Source: Lentisphaerota bacterium
GTDB lineage: Bacteria > Verrucomicrobiota > Lentisphaeria > Victivallales > Victivallaceae
Reading direction: 5' to 3'
NCBI GenBank assembly: GCA_015061615.1
Contig: SUWE01000028.1
Location: forward strand, 1 to 34,692
Length of the DNA: 34,692 nt
The stretch's first letter is position 1. The number at the start of each line of letters is the position of its first letter. The notes under the pieces are model-generated. The model made no database searches, was not told where the DNA came from, and saw only the letters and a program-made list of their open reading frames with translations. The position numbers and the translations under genes are program-made. Below, piece by piece: positions 1 through 8,446 of this stretch.

Positions 1-152
1 ATACCACTTGCCAGTACAAAATCCCGCATGCGCGGGCGCCAGGGGTGCAGGGGGCGTCCGTCTTCGTTACACTACGCCGTGACAAGTCGTTAGCACCCCT
101 GCAAAAAAAAAACACAAGTTTTGCGCTCAGCCCCATGATGATTCAGAAAAAA
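1..152. repeat. Gene-free left edge with GC-rich inverted repeat
   Basis: No gene is visible here. A 9-base inverted repeat, CAGGGGTGC at 40-48 and GCACCCCTG at 93-101, encloses GC-rich sequence containing CGTTACACTACGCC. This resembles the GC-rich modules at 21019-21093 and 23540-23630. A short hairpin (CCCGC at 23-27, GCGGG at 32-36) is followed on the minus strand by ATTTTG and could be a weak terminator. A run of ten A at 103-112 becomes a T-run on the minus strand, just past the stop of the gene ending at 153, and may help end that transcript. The reading as repeat or terminator is an inference. Confidence 0.35.
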
Positions 153-1223
153 TCACTGATTGGCAAGGTAATCTTTGAGCGCCTCTGCAACAGCGGGCCA
201 CTTTTTGATTTCACGGTCACCGAGCAGGATAACGCCTTCGACAATGCCTTTGGCAATATTTTCGCGCGCCTTGTCGAGCTGATAAAGCAGCAAATCGATC
301 GGGGAACCGATATCCGATCTGCCGTATTCGTGCAGGAAAATTCCCTGAATGATCGGCTTGCCGGGGAAGTTCTGACGGCAAAGCTCAAGTTTTTCATCGT
401 ATTCAAGGATCTCATCCTTGTTCCAGTACCAGAGGTTGACCACGTCGATATACGGCTGGACAAGGGAGTAATCTTTGGTTCCGAGTTCGTGAACGTAGAT
501 CACACCGTACATGCGGAGTTTGTCATTGTACTTTTTAAGTCCCTTGTAACGCGCTTCAAAGGCATCCGGCAGCACGATTTTGTCGAAGTATGTTGATACA
601 TCATCGCACATGGCACCGACGATATTGGGGTACTGCAAAGAAAGTTTGCTCAGATATTCGGCATTAGCGGCATCGGCAAAATATTTTTCTTCGGGAGTAC
701 GCAGTTTATCTGCACCGCGATCTGCATCATAAAATTCATCCTGCGCGCCGGGGGTGCGGCACTGGGAGTTGATCTGGCAGAGCATCCGTTTGTATTTGCT
801 GTGCATCTTCATCATCTTGTCATCGGTCGGACCGTAAACATAGACGACATTATCCGCATTGAAGTAATCCGCGCCGCGCACAAGGGTATCATCCGCCATC
901 GAACCGCCCCAATAGGGTGTGGGTCCGCCCCATACCCAGAGGTTGTCTCCGGTGAGTTTCGCCATCTTTTCCGCCGGAACTTTCGGGAGTTTGGCAAGAT
1001 ATTCGTAAAGAACCTTATCCAGTTCGGAGTTTTCCGGTTCGATCAATCCCGACCAGACGGTATTGCCGCAGTTGCGCAAAGGGTCATCTTCCACATAGCC
1101 TTCGGGAACCGGAGCGGTACATTCACCAAGCAACAGTTCCGGATGCGCTTTCTGGACTTTTTTGACCTTCTGCACCAGATTTTCGATTGCGATATTGAGC
1201 CTGAGTCTTTCTTCCTTTGTCAT
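153..1223 (-). CDS. Hypothetical protein, probable TIM-barrel hydrolase-like
   Basis: This is a 356-residue soluble protein with no signal peptide. I do not recognise a named family. It is rich in aromatics and acidic residues, with alternating strand-helix segments such as VVYVYGPTD, YPNIVGAMCDD, YGVIYVHEL, IDVVNLWYW, KPIIQGIFLHEYG and VEGVILLGD. Each strand ends in acidic or aromatic residues, as in (beta/alpha)8 glycosidase-like barrels; that fold is an inference. The ATG is chosen because GAGGTG lies 4 bases upstream. It starts 8 bases after the amidohydrolase stop, so it is the third gene of an operon with the M24-like and amidohydrolase genes. It may act on the same unknown small molecule or sugar. 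The gene is complete and is the last of the operon. Confidence 0.75.
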   Translation of the reverse strand: MTKEERLRLNIAIENLVQKVKKVQKAHPELLLGECTAPVPEGYVEDDPLRNCGNTVWSGLIEPENSELDKVLYEYLAKLPKVPAEKMAKLTGDNLWVWGGPTPYWGGSMADDTLVRGADYFNADNVVYVYGPTDDKMMKMHSKYKRMLCQINSQCRTPGAQDEFYDADRGADKLRTPEEKYFADAANAEYLSKLSLQYPNIVGAMCDDVSTYFDKIVLPDAFEARYKGLKKYNDKLRMYGVIYVHELGTKDYSLVQPYIDVVNLWYWNKDEILEYDEKLELCRQNFPGKPIIQGIFLHEYGRSDIGSPIDLLLYQLDKARENIAKGIVEGVILLGDREIKKWPAVAEALKDYLANQ

Positions 1224-1231
1224 TTTTCACC

Positions 1232-2023
1232 TCAATTCAAGCCGAGGATCTTTCCGGCATTTTTGTAAAAAATCTTATCCTTATCTTCCTGCGGAATATC
1301 CAGAGCATTGATCGCCTCAATGGCAAAACGCATCTGCATCGCTCCCTGAAGGGGAACGTCGGTACCGAAAACGATATGATCGGCTCCGGCAAGGGAGTAC
1401 ATTTTTTCCATCACGCCGGGGTAGACATACATAAGGTAATGGGCAGTATCGACATAGACATTATCCGTACACACTTCCATCACCTTTTCCAGAGAATCGA
1501 GATTGGGGAAGTACGGATAGTTGCCGTTCTGGTAAGTTCCCGCCATGTGCGCAAGGACAAACTGCGTATCCGGGTGATGCTTTGCAATATCCGCCACCGT
1601 CAGCGCAGGGGAAAATCCCGTTCCCGGCATACACGATACATGAAAAAGCATCATCGGAACCTGATCGGCAACCGCTTCGACCTTGTCGCGGCACCGTTTG
1701 GAGTCAAGGGAGTAACCGTGATAATCGGGGTGGATCTTCACTCCGCGGAACTTGGAGTTGCTCTTCAAGAGTTCCAAATCCGCTTCCGACTCCGGAAACA
1801 CCGGATCATAAACCACATATCCCAGAAGTTTTTCGGTTTCCTTCAGTGCGCGGTCAAGTTCGGCATTGCCTTCGCGCACATCGTACATGATCGAACGTGA
1901 GGCAGATACGCATAATTTATCCACATTTGACTCAGCGCAGTATTTTTCCAGCGCTGCCGCATCCGCCTGCCAGAAAGGGGCAAAATTGATATTGCCCAGA
2001 TGTCCGTGAATATCAATTATCAT
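1232..2023 (-). CDS. Amidohydrolase family protein (metal-dependent hydrolase)
   Basis: This 263-residue protein resembles the amidohydrolase_2/TatD-like superfamily of metal-dependent TIM-barrel hydrolases. The N-terminal D-I-H-G-H gives the H-x-H metal pair (His6, His8). Later barrel-strand ligands are visible as MLFHVSC, FVLAHMAG and the C-terminal VFGTDVP aspartate. Such enzymes hydrolyse or decarboxylate small cyclic or acyl substrates; the substrate here is unknown. Frame also permits a GTG at 2029 overlapping the upstream stop, but GAGGTG at 2031-2036 is 7 bases from the ATG at 2023 and only 1 base from the GTG, so the ATG is preferred. It is translationally close to the M24-like gene upstream and the barrel protein downstream, and all three share the promoter facing the AraC regulator. 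Confidence 0.85.
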   Translation of the reverse strand: MIIDIHGHLGNINFAPFWQADAAALEKYCAESNVDKLCVSASRSIMYDVREGNAELDRALKETEKLLGYVVYDPVFPESEADLELLKSNSKFRGVKIHPDYHGYSLDSKRCRDKVEAVADQVPMMLFHVSCMPGTGFSPALTVADIAKHHPDTQFVLAHMAGTYQNGNYPYFPNLDSLEKVMEVCTDNVYVDTAHYLMYVYPGVMEKMYSLAGADHIVFGTDVPLQGAMQMRFAIEAINALDIPQEDKDKIFYKNAGKILGLN

Positions 2024-2025
2024 TT

Positions 2026-3189
2026 TCACACCTCAAGAATATTGATCTGTCTGCCGAAGCTGGAAAGTTCTTCCGCCGGACCGTCGGCACGGACGATAAG
2101 ACCGTCTTCCCAGCGGAATCCCATTCCGTTGCGGTGCAGGAAAACGTCACCCATAAAGGTCATATCTTCCTCAAGGATATAGTCTGATGAAGTTTCAAGG
2201 AAGGGGTATTCGCACTCCATCTGACCGCAGCCGTGCGCCGGACCGTAGAGAATAGCATCTCCGTAACCCTGATCGGTAATGTAACCGTGGACTTTCTTCG
2301 CCACGTCGCTCGCTTTGACTCCGGCACGCATGAGGTCAAAATCCATATTCAGCGCATCGAGACCGACCTGCATGAATTTGCGGATCTCGTCCGGACACTT
2401 GCCCAGCACCACCGGTCTGCCGATACTGCTGCTGTAACCTTCGACTTTGGCGCCGATGCTGAAGTGGATGATTTCACCCGTGCCGACTTTGCGCAGAGAG
2501 GGACGGCTGATCGCCTGATCGGAGTTCGGTCCGGAACAGCACCAGATGGGATAACCGGTAGTTTCCGCGCCGTTGGCAAGCATTGCCGCCGTGGCGATTC
2601 CGCACAATTCGACTTCGGTCATACCCGGTTTGATATTTTCGAGAATGGCTTTGAAACCGATTTCAGAAATTTTTGCGGATTTGCGCAGACACTCAAGTTC
2701 CAGCGGAGATTTCTTCATAAACACCGGACGCAAAATGGCATCGGCATTGACGATATTTTCAGTTCCGCCGAGCGCATCGGCAATGTTGCACATAATGGTG
2801 TAGGGGAACATGTGGAACCCGGTGATACCGAGCTTTCTGACGGAAAAGCGTTTCATGATCGCCTTCCAGTCCGGATGGGTGGAACCGGGGTAGTCCGGCT
2901 GGGAGGATTCACGGAAATCCATCGTCTGGATGACCGTGGCAAGTTTGGAACGCGCCGAAGCATAAGTCAGTGTCTCCGGTCCGACGATCAGTGCCGCCTC
3001 ACCGTCGCGGGTGATAAGCACGCCCGCCGTTTCAAAACTGGGCCAGTAATCGGAAAAATAACGCACTCCGGCAGGTTCGGATTCAGTTGAAAATACCAGA
3101 AATGCGTCAAGATCGGTCTTTGCCAGAACCGCCTGCGCTTTTTTGATGCGGTTGTCAAACTCTGCCTGTGTCAAAATCGTCTCTGCCAT
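2026..3189 (-). CDS. M24 (creatinase/aminopeptidase fold) protein lacking metal ligands
   Basis: This 387-residue protein has the two-domain layout of the M24 family: a creatinase N-terminal-like domain (about 1-155) and a pita-bread C-terminal domain (about 165-375). Alignment by eye to methionine aminopeptidase places the five metal ligands at Ser244 (normally Asp, in FSIGA), Ser255 (normally Asp, in GYSSSIGR), His319 (AHGCG), Asp348 (normally Glu) and Glu361 (RWEDG). Both bridging aspartates are therefore Ser, so a dinuclear-metal Xaa-Pro peptidase is unlikely. Creatinase itself is a metal-free amidinohydrolase of this fold, so a creatinase-like C-N hydrolase is an attractive alternative. 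It is the first gene of the operon, divergent from the AraC-type regulator, which suggests induction by its substrate. Confidence 0.85.
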   Translation of the reverse strand: MAETILTQAEFDNRIKKAQAVLAKTDLDAFLVFSTESEPAGVRYFSDYWPSFETAGVLITRDGEAALIVGPETLTYASARSKLATVIQTMDFRESSQPDYPGSTHPDWKAIMKRFSVRKLGITGFHMFPYTIMCNIADALGGTENIVNADAILRPVFMKKSPLELECLRKSAKISEIGFKAILENIKPGMTEVELCGIATAAMLANGAETTGYPIWCCSGPNSDQAISRPSLRKVGTGEIIHFSIGAKVEGYSSSIGRPVVLGKCPDEIRKFMQVGLDALNMDFDLMRAGVKASDVAKKVHGYITDQGYGDAILYGPAHGCGQMECEYPFLETSSDYILEEDMTFMGDVFLHRNGMGFRWEDGLIVRADGPAEELSSFGRQINILEV

Positions 3190-3221
3190 GATTCACCTCG
3201 TAGTTTTGTTGATTGCGGATA

Positions 3222-3250
3222 TTGACAAAATATCTTCCGTTGTGTATATT
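3222..3250 (+). promoter_or_regulatory. Promoter for the AraC-type gene
   Basis: TTGACA at 3222-3227 and TATATT at 3245-3250 are separated by exactly 17 bases, a near-ideal housekeeping sigma promoter. The predicted transcription start is near 3257, about 40 bases before the ATG at 3297. The -10 lies inside a 15-base palindrome, so a protein bound there would block it. Confidence 0.75.
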
Positions 3251-3256
3251 ATACAC
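3242..3256. promoter_or_regulatory. Palindromic operator-like site in the divergent promoter
   Basis: GTGTATATTATACAC is a 15-base palindrome: 7-base arms around a central T. It holds the -10 of the rightward promoter (TATATT) and, on the other strand, TATAAT for the leftward operon. It may be a regulator site, or simply a shared AT-rich symmetrical -10. AraC-family proteins usually bind direct repeats, so the binder is uncertain. Confidence 0.5.
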
Positions 3257-3276
3257 CATATACCGCCGTATGCAAA
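3248..3276 (-). promoter_or_regulatory. Promoter for the M24/amidohydrolase operon
   Basis: On the minus strand TTTGCA (3276-3271) is followed after 17 bases by TATAAT (3253-3248). The -35 is weak (4 of 6), as expected for an activated promoter. It overlaps the rightward promoter, so the two divergent transcripts probably compete or are co-regulated. Confidence 0.5.
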
Positions 3277-3296
3277 TGTAAGAAACGGATAAAAAG

Positions 3297-4064
3297 ATGT
3301 CAAATTCACCCAAAGTGCAGATATTGAACACCGGATTTGTTCCGGCAGTGGTACGCTGGCAGTACAAACATGCAAGTGTGCCGACATGGAGATTTTACTG
3401 GAACATGGATCCCGGGGCGTGGATAAGTTCACGCGGCAGTGAGATCGCACTGACTCCGGATATTGCACTGCTGATTCCGCCGCAGACGCCCTTTTCCACG
3501 CGTGCGGAAAAGGAGTTTGCCCACTTTTTCGTCCACTTTTCTCTGCCGGAACACTTTTCAGCGGAAAGAAAGGTGCATAAACTTTCCGTCAAAGATATAA
3601 TCCTGCCGTTTATAGCGGAAAGACTTTCATCCTGCACCGGCAATGAGCTTACTCTTGCGGCATCGGCGGTGGTGAATGCCGCATTGCTGATGCTGCCGGA
3701 AGGCGCTCTGCACCATAAAGAAGATGACTCCACGGGGACGGCATTTGATAAAGCATTGAGCATCATCGAAAAAGAACCTGGCTTTTCCGGCGGCTGTCCG
3801 GAACTTGCCCGCCTTTGCGGAACAAGTGTGAACACTTTGCAAAGACAGTTCCTCAAAGCGACGGGACTTCCGGTAAAAAAGTGGCTGCTGAACCGCAAAA
3901 TGGAGTACGCCGTGGAACTGTTGATGTACAAAGGCGCAACGATAAAAGAGACTGCAGACAAACTTGGCTTTGCCGACCGCTATCACTTTTCCAAAGTATT
4001 CAGGCACTACTTCGGCATTTCCCCTGCCCGGTTCATAAAAAGCGGCGGCATCCCCCTGCCGTAG
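3297..4064 (+). CDS. AraC family transcriptional regulator
   Basis: This 255-residue regulator has an N-terminal ligand-sensing domain of cupin type (about 1-140) and a C-terminal double helix-turn-helix (about 160-250). The first recognition region is around 167-188. The second ends in the family signature GFADRYHFSKVFRHYFGISPARF (read at 224-246, close to the AraC consensus). It is the only obvious plus-strand protein gene of the window's left third. Transcribed away from the M24/amidohydrolase operon across a 107-base gap, it is most likely the operon's local activator. The ribosome site before the ATG is weak. The 3' end contains the terminator of the convergent membrane-protein gene. Confidence 0.93.
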   Translation: MSNSPKVQILNTGFVPAVVRWQYKHASVPTWRFYWNMDPGAWISSRGSEIALTPDIALLIPPQTPFSTRAEKEFAHFFVHFSLPEHFSAERKVHKLSVKDIILPFIAERLSSCTGNELTLAASAVVNAALLMLPEGALHHKEDDSTGTAFDKALSIIEKEPGFSGGCPELARLCGTSVNTLQRQFLKATGLPVKKWLLNRKMEYAVELLMYKGATIKETADKLGFADRYHFSKVFRHYFGISPARFIKSGGIPLP

Positions 4065-4076
4065 AAAGAAGCCGCC
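4037..4076 (-). terminator. Intrinsic terminator of the GT-C-like gene
   Basis: On the minus strand GGCGGC (rc of 4071-4076) pairs with GCCGCC (rc of 4044-4049) and is followed by GCTTTTTA. It terminates the leftward transcript ending at 4089 and lies within the 3' end of the convergent AraC-type gene. Confidence 0.6.
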
Positions 4077-4088
4077 CTGAAAACAGGA

Positions 4089-5747
4089 TCAATTCTGTTC
4101 CGTACTGTTTTTGCGCCGGCGCACCCGGTCGATCACAATGGTGAGTCCGGCAAAAAATGCCGTCAGGTTGAACACCCATACCAGCGGATATCCTCCGGCA
4201 AGATAAGGGGCATTGACTGCCGGGAAACCGGTGGCATCGGTATAAGCAATTCCTACGGTCAATACAAAACATGCAGCGGCACAGCCAAGCAGGAAAAAGA
4301 GCGTTTTCAAAAGCGGTATATCTTTCCCGCGAACTGCAAAAAGTTTTATCAGGATAACCATAAATCCCAAAGCTCCGAGAACGGCAAACGGGATGGATAT
4401 TTTTTCGTAAAACATTTGTACCTTGCGCAATATCCGCAGCGACATATTCCTATAATGACAGAGATGACTCAGTTCATCAGAAGCATGATCGAATTTGCTT
4501 CCGGTGAAATCTTCCAGATAGCGTACTCCGCGCACCGGTTCATGCGAAGGACCGGGATAAAAATAATATTGATCATTTTTCAGCAGCATGGCCCAGCTTT
4601 CCCCCAATGCTTTCTTAAAATGGGGGTACGCAGAGGGTTTCCACGGAGCCATCAACGCGCTGGGCATGGTGGGACGGGTTTGCAGTTTTCCTGCAGCAAT
4701 GGCGGCATCAAGTTCATCGGCAATGGCGGCAAAACCCTTTTCCGCTTCTTTGGCTTTGCCGTTACTCCAATAGAGCATAGCCCAGAAAATATGACCGTTT
4801 TCCACTTCACCGTTCACCTTGTGCATGATATCAAGCCAGCGTTCGACCTCATTCCGGTTTTTACTCATTGTCGGGGAGTAATTATAAAGATCCTGAATCT
4901 GCCTGCGGCTGATTGCCAGCCGCGGCGGCAGCTGGGCGGAATCGTGCCAGTTTATACTATAAACCGTTTTTACCATCCGCGGAAAACTGCCTGAGGCAAA
5001 AAATGTCGTTCCCCAGAAACCGTTGTAATGCCAGTTCAGTGCCGATATGATCTCAATGGATATGAACAGCACAATAAGCGGCAGAGCAAGAACGGTTCCG
5101 TGAATAAGATACGCTTTGCTTTTGAGCTTGAACACATACAGCAGAAAAATCAGCGAAACAATCAGCATGCCGATAGCAAAAAGCACTCCCCAGATGGCAT
5201 CTTCTCTGGTGTGATAGAACCATGTAAGTCCGATAATTCCGGGAATCGACCAGATGGAGAGCTTTTTTGCCGGAGCGTTGAGCCGCAGAAGCATTCCGGA
5301 AAGCGAAGCCAGTATCAGCAAAACCTGCCATACAGTTATCGAGTTACGGTAAACTCTCTGGGAAATAACATACGCAACCGGCATAAAAAGCAGCACCGTA
5401 AAAAATACAAGCTGCATCCATCTGCTTTTGATCACCGGACGCAGAGCAACAGTCATCAAAAGCGAAGCGATCGAGTGGCAGAGCGACACCAGTCCGGCAT
5501 AACCGATACCGGTCATTATTCCGCAAATCAGAAACAGTGGGAATCCGATACCTTTAGTCAGCATCAGAGAATCATCCATCCACTTCAACCCCAGCAGACA
5601 GTCGGCGATACGCGCCATAAGCAGATCATCATAAGTACCGATGGTGTATATCGGCATCAGGGGCAGAAATGTAACAAGCCGCTGTTTTATAAGCATCAGC
5701 AGGACAATGACGATACCGAACCGATGTTTTTTCATAAACTCTTTCAT
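4089..5747 (-). CDS. GT-C-like multi-pass membrane protein
   Basis: This 552-residue integral membrane protein has about 8-10 hydrophobic segments in the N-terminal half and three at the C-terminus, flanking a soluble region (about 265-445). Near residue 37 it reads GTYDDLLM, and shortly after TKGIGFPLFL. The pattern GTYDD...TKG-P-PLFL occurs in a class of bacterial GT-C-fold membrane proteins, where the acidic pair sits at the first extracytoplasmic loop and binds lipid-linked sugar. A glycosyltransferase role is therefore inferred but not proven. The start could be 5747 or the in-frame ATG at 5735. It follows the GT2 gene by 28 bases, suggesting a pair in which GT2 makes a lipid-linked sugar and this protein uses it. 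Confidence 0.7.
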   Translation of the reverse strand: MKEFMKKHRFGIVIVLLMLIKQRLVTFLPLMPIYTIGTYDDLLMARIADCLLGLKWMDDSLMLTKGIGFPLFLICGIMTGIGYAGLVSLCHSIASLLMTVALRPVIKSRWMQLVFFTVLLFMPVAYVISQRVYRNSITVWQVLLILASLSGMLLRLNAPAKKLSIWSIPGIIGLTWFYHTREDAIWGVLFAIGMLIVSLIFLLYVFKLKSKAYLIHGTVLALPLIVLFISIEIISALNWHYNGFWGTTFFASGSFPRMVKTVYSINWHDSAQLPPRLAISRRQIQDLYNYSPTMSKNRNEVERWLDIMHKVNGEVENGHIFWAMLYWSNGKAKEAEKGFAAIADELDAAIAAGKLQTRPTMPSALMAPWKPSAYPHFKKALGESWAMLLKNDQYYFYPGPSHEPVRGVRYLEDFTGSKFDHASDELSHLCHYRNMSLRILRKVQMFYEKISIPFAVLGALGFMVILIKLFAVRGKDIPLLKTLFFLLGCAAACFVLTVGIAYTDATGFPAVNAPYLAGGYPLVWVFNLTAFFAGLTIVIDRVRRRKNSTEQN

Positions 5748-5775
5748 AGCAGTTTTCCGTATACTCCGAAAGTAA

Positions 5776-6918
5776 TCAGTTTTTCTTTCTGAAACGCCGT
5801 ATCATGGAGTTGGTGAGCAAGCCGATCATGAAACTGCCGATCAGAGTGAGCAGCTGAGTCAGACCGAACAACAGATCGGATTGCTGAAGATTGTGGAAAT
5901 CATTCCGGCACCAGCTCACAATAATAATACCGATACCGGCGGCTTCGATGAGGAACAACAACAGCAGTACGAAGAAAACGTTTGCTTCATCCCAGTTCAG
6001 AACTTTGCGGGTTACCCATAAACAGGGGCGCGAGCCGGAGGCTGTATACAAATAACACCCTGCCTGATAAAGCTGCATGAACAGAATCGAACCACCGATA
6101 AGCAGCATTTTGGTATGAATATCAAAGATATGGAATCCTCCGACGACACTGGGACCGGCGATCAGTGTGACACATGAGAGGCAAAGCATCAGCAATACCC
6201 CGAAAAATCCGAGACAATCAAAAAGTTCAGGTCTTTCCGACAGGATAAAGAGCAAGTGCCGCATACCGTCACGCCACGTTTTCAAATGCGGTTTTCTGCT
6301 GCGGAGGTCTCTGCGCAGACCGCCTTTGATTTCGACGATCTTCGACCTGGTTTTAAGAGCGGTTATAAGAAGTTCACTGGCGAACTCCATTCCGTTTGCA
6401 TCAAGAGTCCAGGTTTGATAACGGGTTTTCTTTATCAGACGGAATCCGGAATTGCAATCAGTCAGTTTCCCGCGGAACAGTATATTTATCAAAGCAGTCA
6501 GCACGGGAGTTCCCAGGTGGCGGTGCAGAAACGGCATAGCACCTTCCTCGATCTCACCGCCGTTCATTCTTGAAGCGATGACCATATCGGCATCTTCTTT
6601 TACTGCCGCATCGAACATCTCCGGAATTTTATTCAGGGGGTAACTTCCGTCAGCATCGGCGAATGCGATATAATCAAGTTCAGCGGCGGCAAAACCGCCT
6701 TTCAAAGCGGCACCGTAGCCTTTTTCTTCAACCGGAACCACTCTGGCTCCGGCAGCAGATGCGATCGCAGCAGTCTCATCGGTACTGCCGTTATCCGCGA
6801 CAATGATCTCATAAGAGATATCCGGACGCGAACTCAAAGTTGTTTTCAACTCGTCAATACACTGTTTGACTGTTTCCGCTTCATTCAAGCAGGGAAAAAC
6901 AAAAGAAATACCGTTCAT
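5776..6918 (-). CDS. Glycosyltransferase family 2, DPM1-like with C-terminal membrane anchor
   Basis: The 380-residue enzyme starts with a GT2 nucleotide-diphospho-sugar domain: FPCLNEAETV, then ADNGSTDET at 41-49, and the metal-binding DADGSYP at 88-94 (D-x-D type). The segment GMEFASELLITALK and the following R-R pair are typical of polyprenyl-phosphate sugar synthases (DPM1/GtrB group). Four hydrophobic segments after about residue 235 anchor it in the membrane, as in GtrB-like proteins. It likely moves a sugar from a nucleotide donor to undecaprenyl phosphate. The ATG at 6918 is chosen over an upstream in-frame start at 6966 because residue 1 then begins the GT2 strand and an AGGGG lies about 9 bases before it. 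It has its own promoter at 7018-7046. Confidence 0.88.
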   Translation of the reverse strand: MNGISFVFPCLNEAETVKQCIDELKTTLSSRPDISYEIIVADNGSTDETAAIASAAGARVVPVEEKGYGAALKGGFAAAELDYIAFADADGSYPLNKIPEMFDAAVKEDADMVIASRMNGGEIEEGAMPFLHRHLGTPVLTALINILFRGKLTDCNSGFRLIKKTRYQTWTLDANGMEFASELLITALKTRSKIVEIKGGLRRDLRSRKPHLKTWRDGMRHLLFILSERPELFDCLGFFGVLLMLCLSCVTLIAGPSVVGGFHIFDIHTKMLLIGGSILFMQLYQAGCYLYTASGSRPCLWVTRKVLNWDEANVFFVLLLLFLIEAAGIGIIIVSWCRNDFHNLQQSDLLFGLTQLLTLIGSFMIGLLTNSMIRRFRKKN

Positions 6919-7017
6919 ACTCACAACCCCTGTTACAAACGTTTCCGTTCCGGATACTCCGGACAATATTTTACAAATTTTTCAATATTCAGTGATTACA
7001 CAACATGCAACCGCTAT

Positions 7018-7046
7018 AATATAACATACATGAAGAGATATTTCAA
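7018..7046 (-). promoter_or_regulatory. Promoter of the GT2/GT-C operon
   Basis: Minus-strand TTGAAA (7046-7041), 17 bases, TATATT (7023-7018). The predicted start is near 7011, giving a leader of about 90 bases before the ATG at 6918. It sits just past the stop of the MBOAT gene. Confidence 0.75.
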
Positions 7047-7063
7047 GGCAACAGCACTTTTAC

Positions 7064-8443
7064 TTAAAAGCGGAAGTAGATAAACGGGTTGTACGATGCT
7101 CCGGCAAGGCGCAGAAGCACCAGAAAAAGCAGAAGACAACACACACTGCGCCACACAAGCAACCCGTTTTTATTCAGTCTGTTATATATCATGCGCGGCA
7201 GAGTTGTACTGTAAAACACCGCAAAGAGAGCCATGACGGCAAACGTTCCGGATACAACCATCATGCCGCCGGAGTTCCACGCAGAAAAACAGAACATTCT
7301 GCGGATATAAAGCAGTGCCGAAGAAAAAGTTTCCGCCCGGAAAAAGACCCAACCGGTAAGCACGACAATCAGCAAATAGATATTCCCCAATACCGGAATG
7401 CTCTTTTTGTCAACTTTGAAAATCCTTTCCAATATGATAAATGCTCCGTGCCACGCGCCCCAGAAGATGAAGTTCCACCCCGCGCCATGCCAGAATCCGG
7501 TCACCAGAAAGACGATCCCCAGATTGCGCAGAGTCCGGAACCTCCCTGCCCGCGAACCGCCCAGCGGAATATACAAATACTCTTTGAACCATGTGGAAAG
7601 CGATATGTGCCACTTTCGCCAGAACTGCGTCACCGACGCTGCCGTATAGGGGAAGTTGAAGTTTTCCGGAATTTCAAAACCGAACATTTTCCCCAGACCG
7701 ATAGCCATATCGGAGTAACCGGAAAAGTCAAAAAATATCTGCATCGAATAGGCGAAGATCCCCAGCCACGCCTCCTGCGGCAGAAGTACGGCGGTATTTG
7801 AAGAAAAAACCGCATCGGCAGTTTCCGCCATGACATTGGCGATAAGCACTTTTTTTGCCAATCCTTCGATAAATCTCTGCAATCCGGCGGCAAATTTGTC
7901 AAGAGTTTCGCTCCGTTCACGGATATAATCGGATATCTCATGAAATTTAACGATGGGTCCGGCGATAAGCTGGGGGAAAAATGTTATGTACAATCCGGTA
8001 TTGAGCAGATTCTTTTCCGCCGGAGTATCATGCCTGAAAACATCGGTCAAATAAGAGACCGCCTGAAAGGTGTAAAATGATATTCCAATGGGCAGAACGA
8101 TATGTTTCAACGGCAGCGCCATACCGCTTAAAGAGTTCCAGTTTTCAATAAAAAAGTCCGTATATTTGAAATACCCCAGTGCGGCAATGTCAACGATAAC
8201 CCCGACGGCAAAAACAACTTTCCGCAGCAAATCGTTGCGGGTGCGGTCGATAACAAGTGCCGCAACGTGATTCCAGATGATCGAAGCGATCATCACCCAT
8301 ACCAGTGTCACCTCGCCCCATGCGTAAAAAAGCAGACTTGATGCAAGCAGGATATTGTTGCGCCATGAACGCGGCGCAGTATAATAGATGAAAAGCAGCA
8401 GCGGGAGAAACGCGCAGATGAAAACCAGTGACGAAAACAGCAT
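7064..8443 (-). CDS. MBOAT family O-acyltransferase (AlgI-like)
   Basis: This 459-residue polytopic membrane protein belongs to the membrane-bound O-acyltransferase family that moves acetyl groups across the inner membrane to acetylate exported polysaccharides (AlgI, PatA, DltB). Signatures include LPIGISFYTFQAVSYL at 117-132, QFWRKWHISLSTWFKEYLYIPLGG at 273-296, and the catalytic histidine region TGFWHGAGW, with His319, then His332 in WGAWHG. Length matches the family. It starts 3 bases after the stop of the AlgX-like gene with GGGGAG as ribosome site, and is the last gene of the acetylation operon. Confidence 0.95.
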   Translation of the reverse strand: MLFSSLVFICAFLPLLLFIYYTAPRSWRNNILLASSLLFYAWGEVTLVWVMIASIIWNHVAALVIDRTRNDLLRKVVFAVGVIVDIAALGYFKYTDFFIENWNSLSGMALPLKHIVLPIGISFYTFQAVSYLTDVFRHDTPAEKNLLNTGLYITFFPQLIAGPIVKFHEISDYIRERSETLDKFAAGLQRFIEGLAKKVLIANVMAETADAVFSSNTAVLLPQEAWLGIFAYSMQIFFDFSGYSDMAIGLGKMFGFEIPENFNFPYTAASVTQFWRKWHISLSTWFKEYLYIPLGGSRAGRFRTLRNLGIVFLVTGFWHGAGWNFIFWGAWHGAFIILERIFKVDKKSIPVLGNIYLLIVVLTGWVFFRAETFSSALLYIRRMFCFSAWNSGGMMVVSGTFAVMALFAVFYSTTLPRMIYNRLNKNGLLVWRSVCCLLLFLVLLRLAGASYNPFIYFRF

Positions 8444-8446
8444 GAT

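Noticed and set aside
2027-2029. GTG start for the amidohydrolase
   Set aside because: It would leave only one base after the GAGGTG ribosome site; the ATG at 2023 has 7.
6919-7010. Riboswitch in the GT2 leader
   Set aside because: The ~90-base leader has no convincing aptamer pattern or terminator/antiterminator pair by eye.
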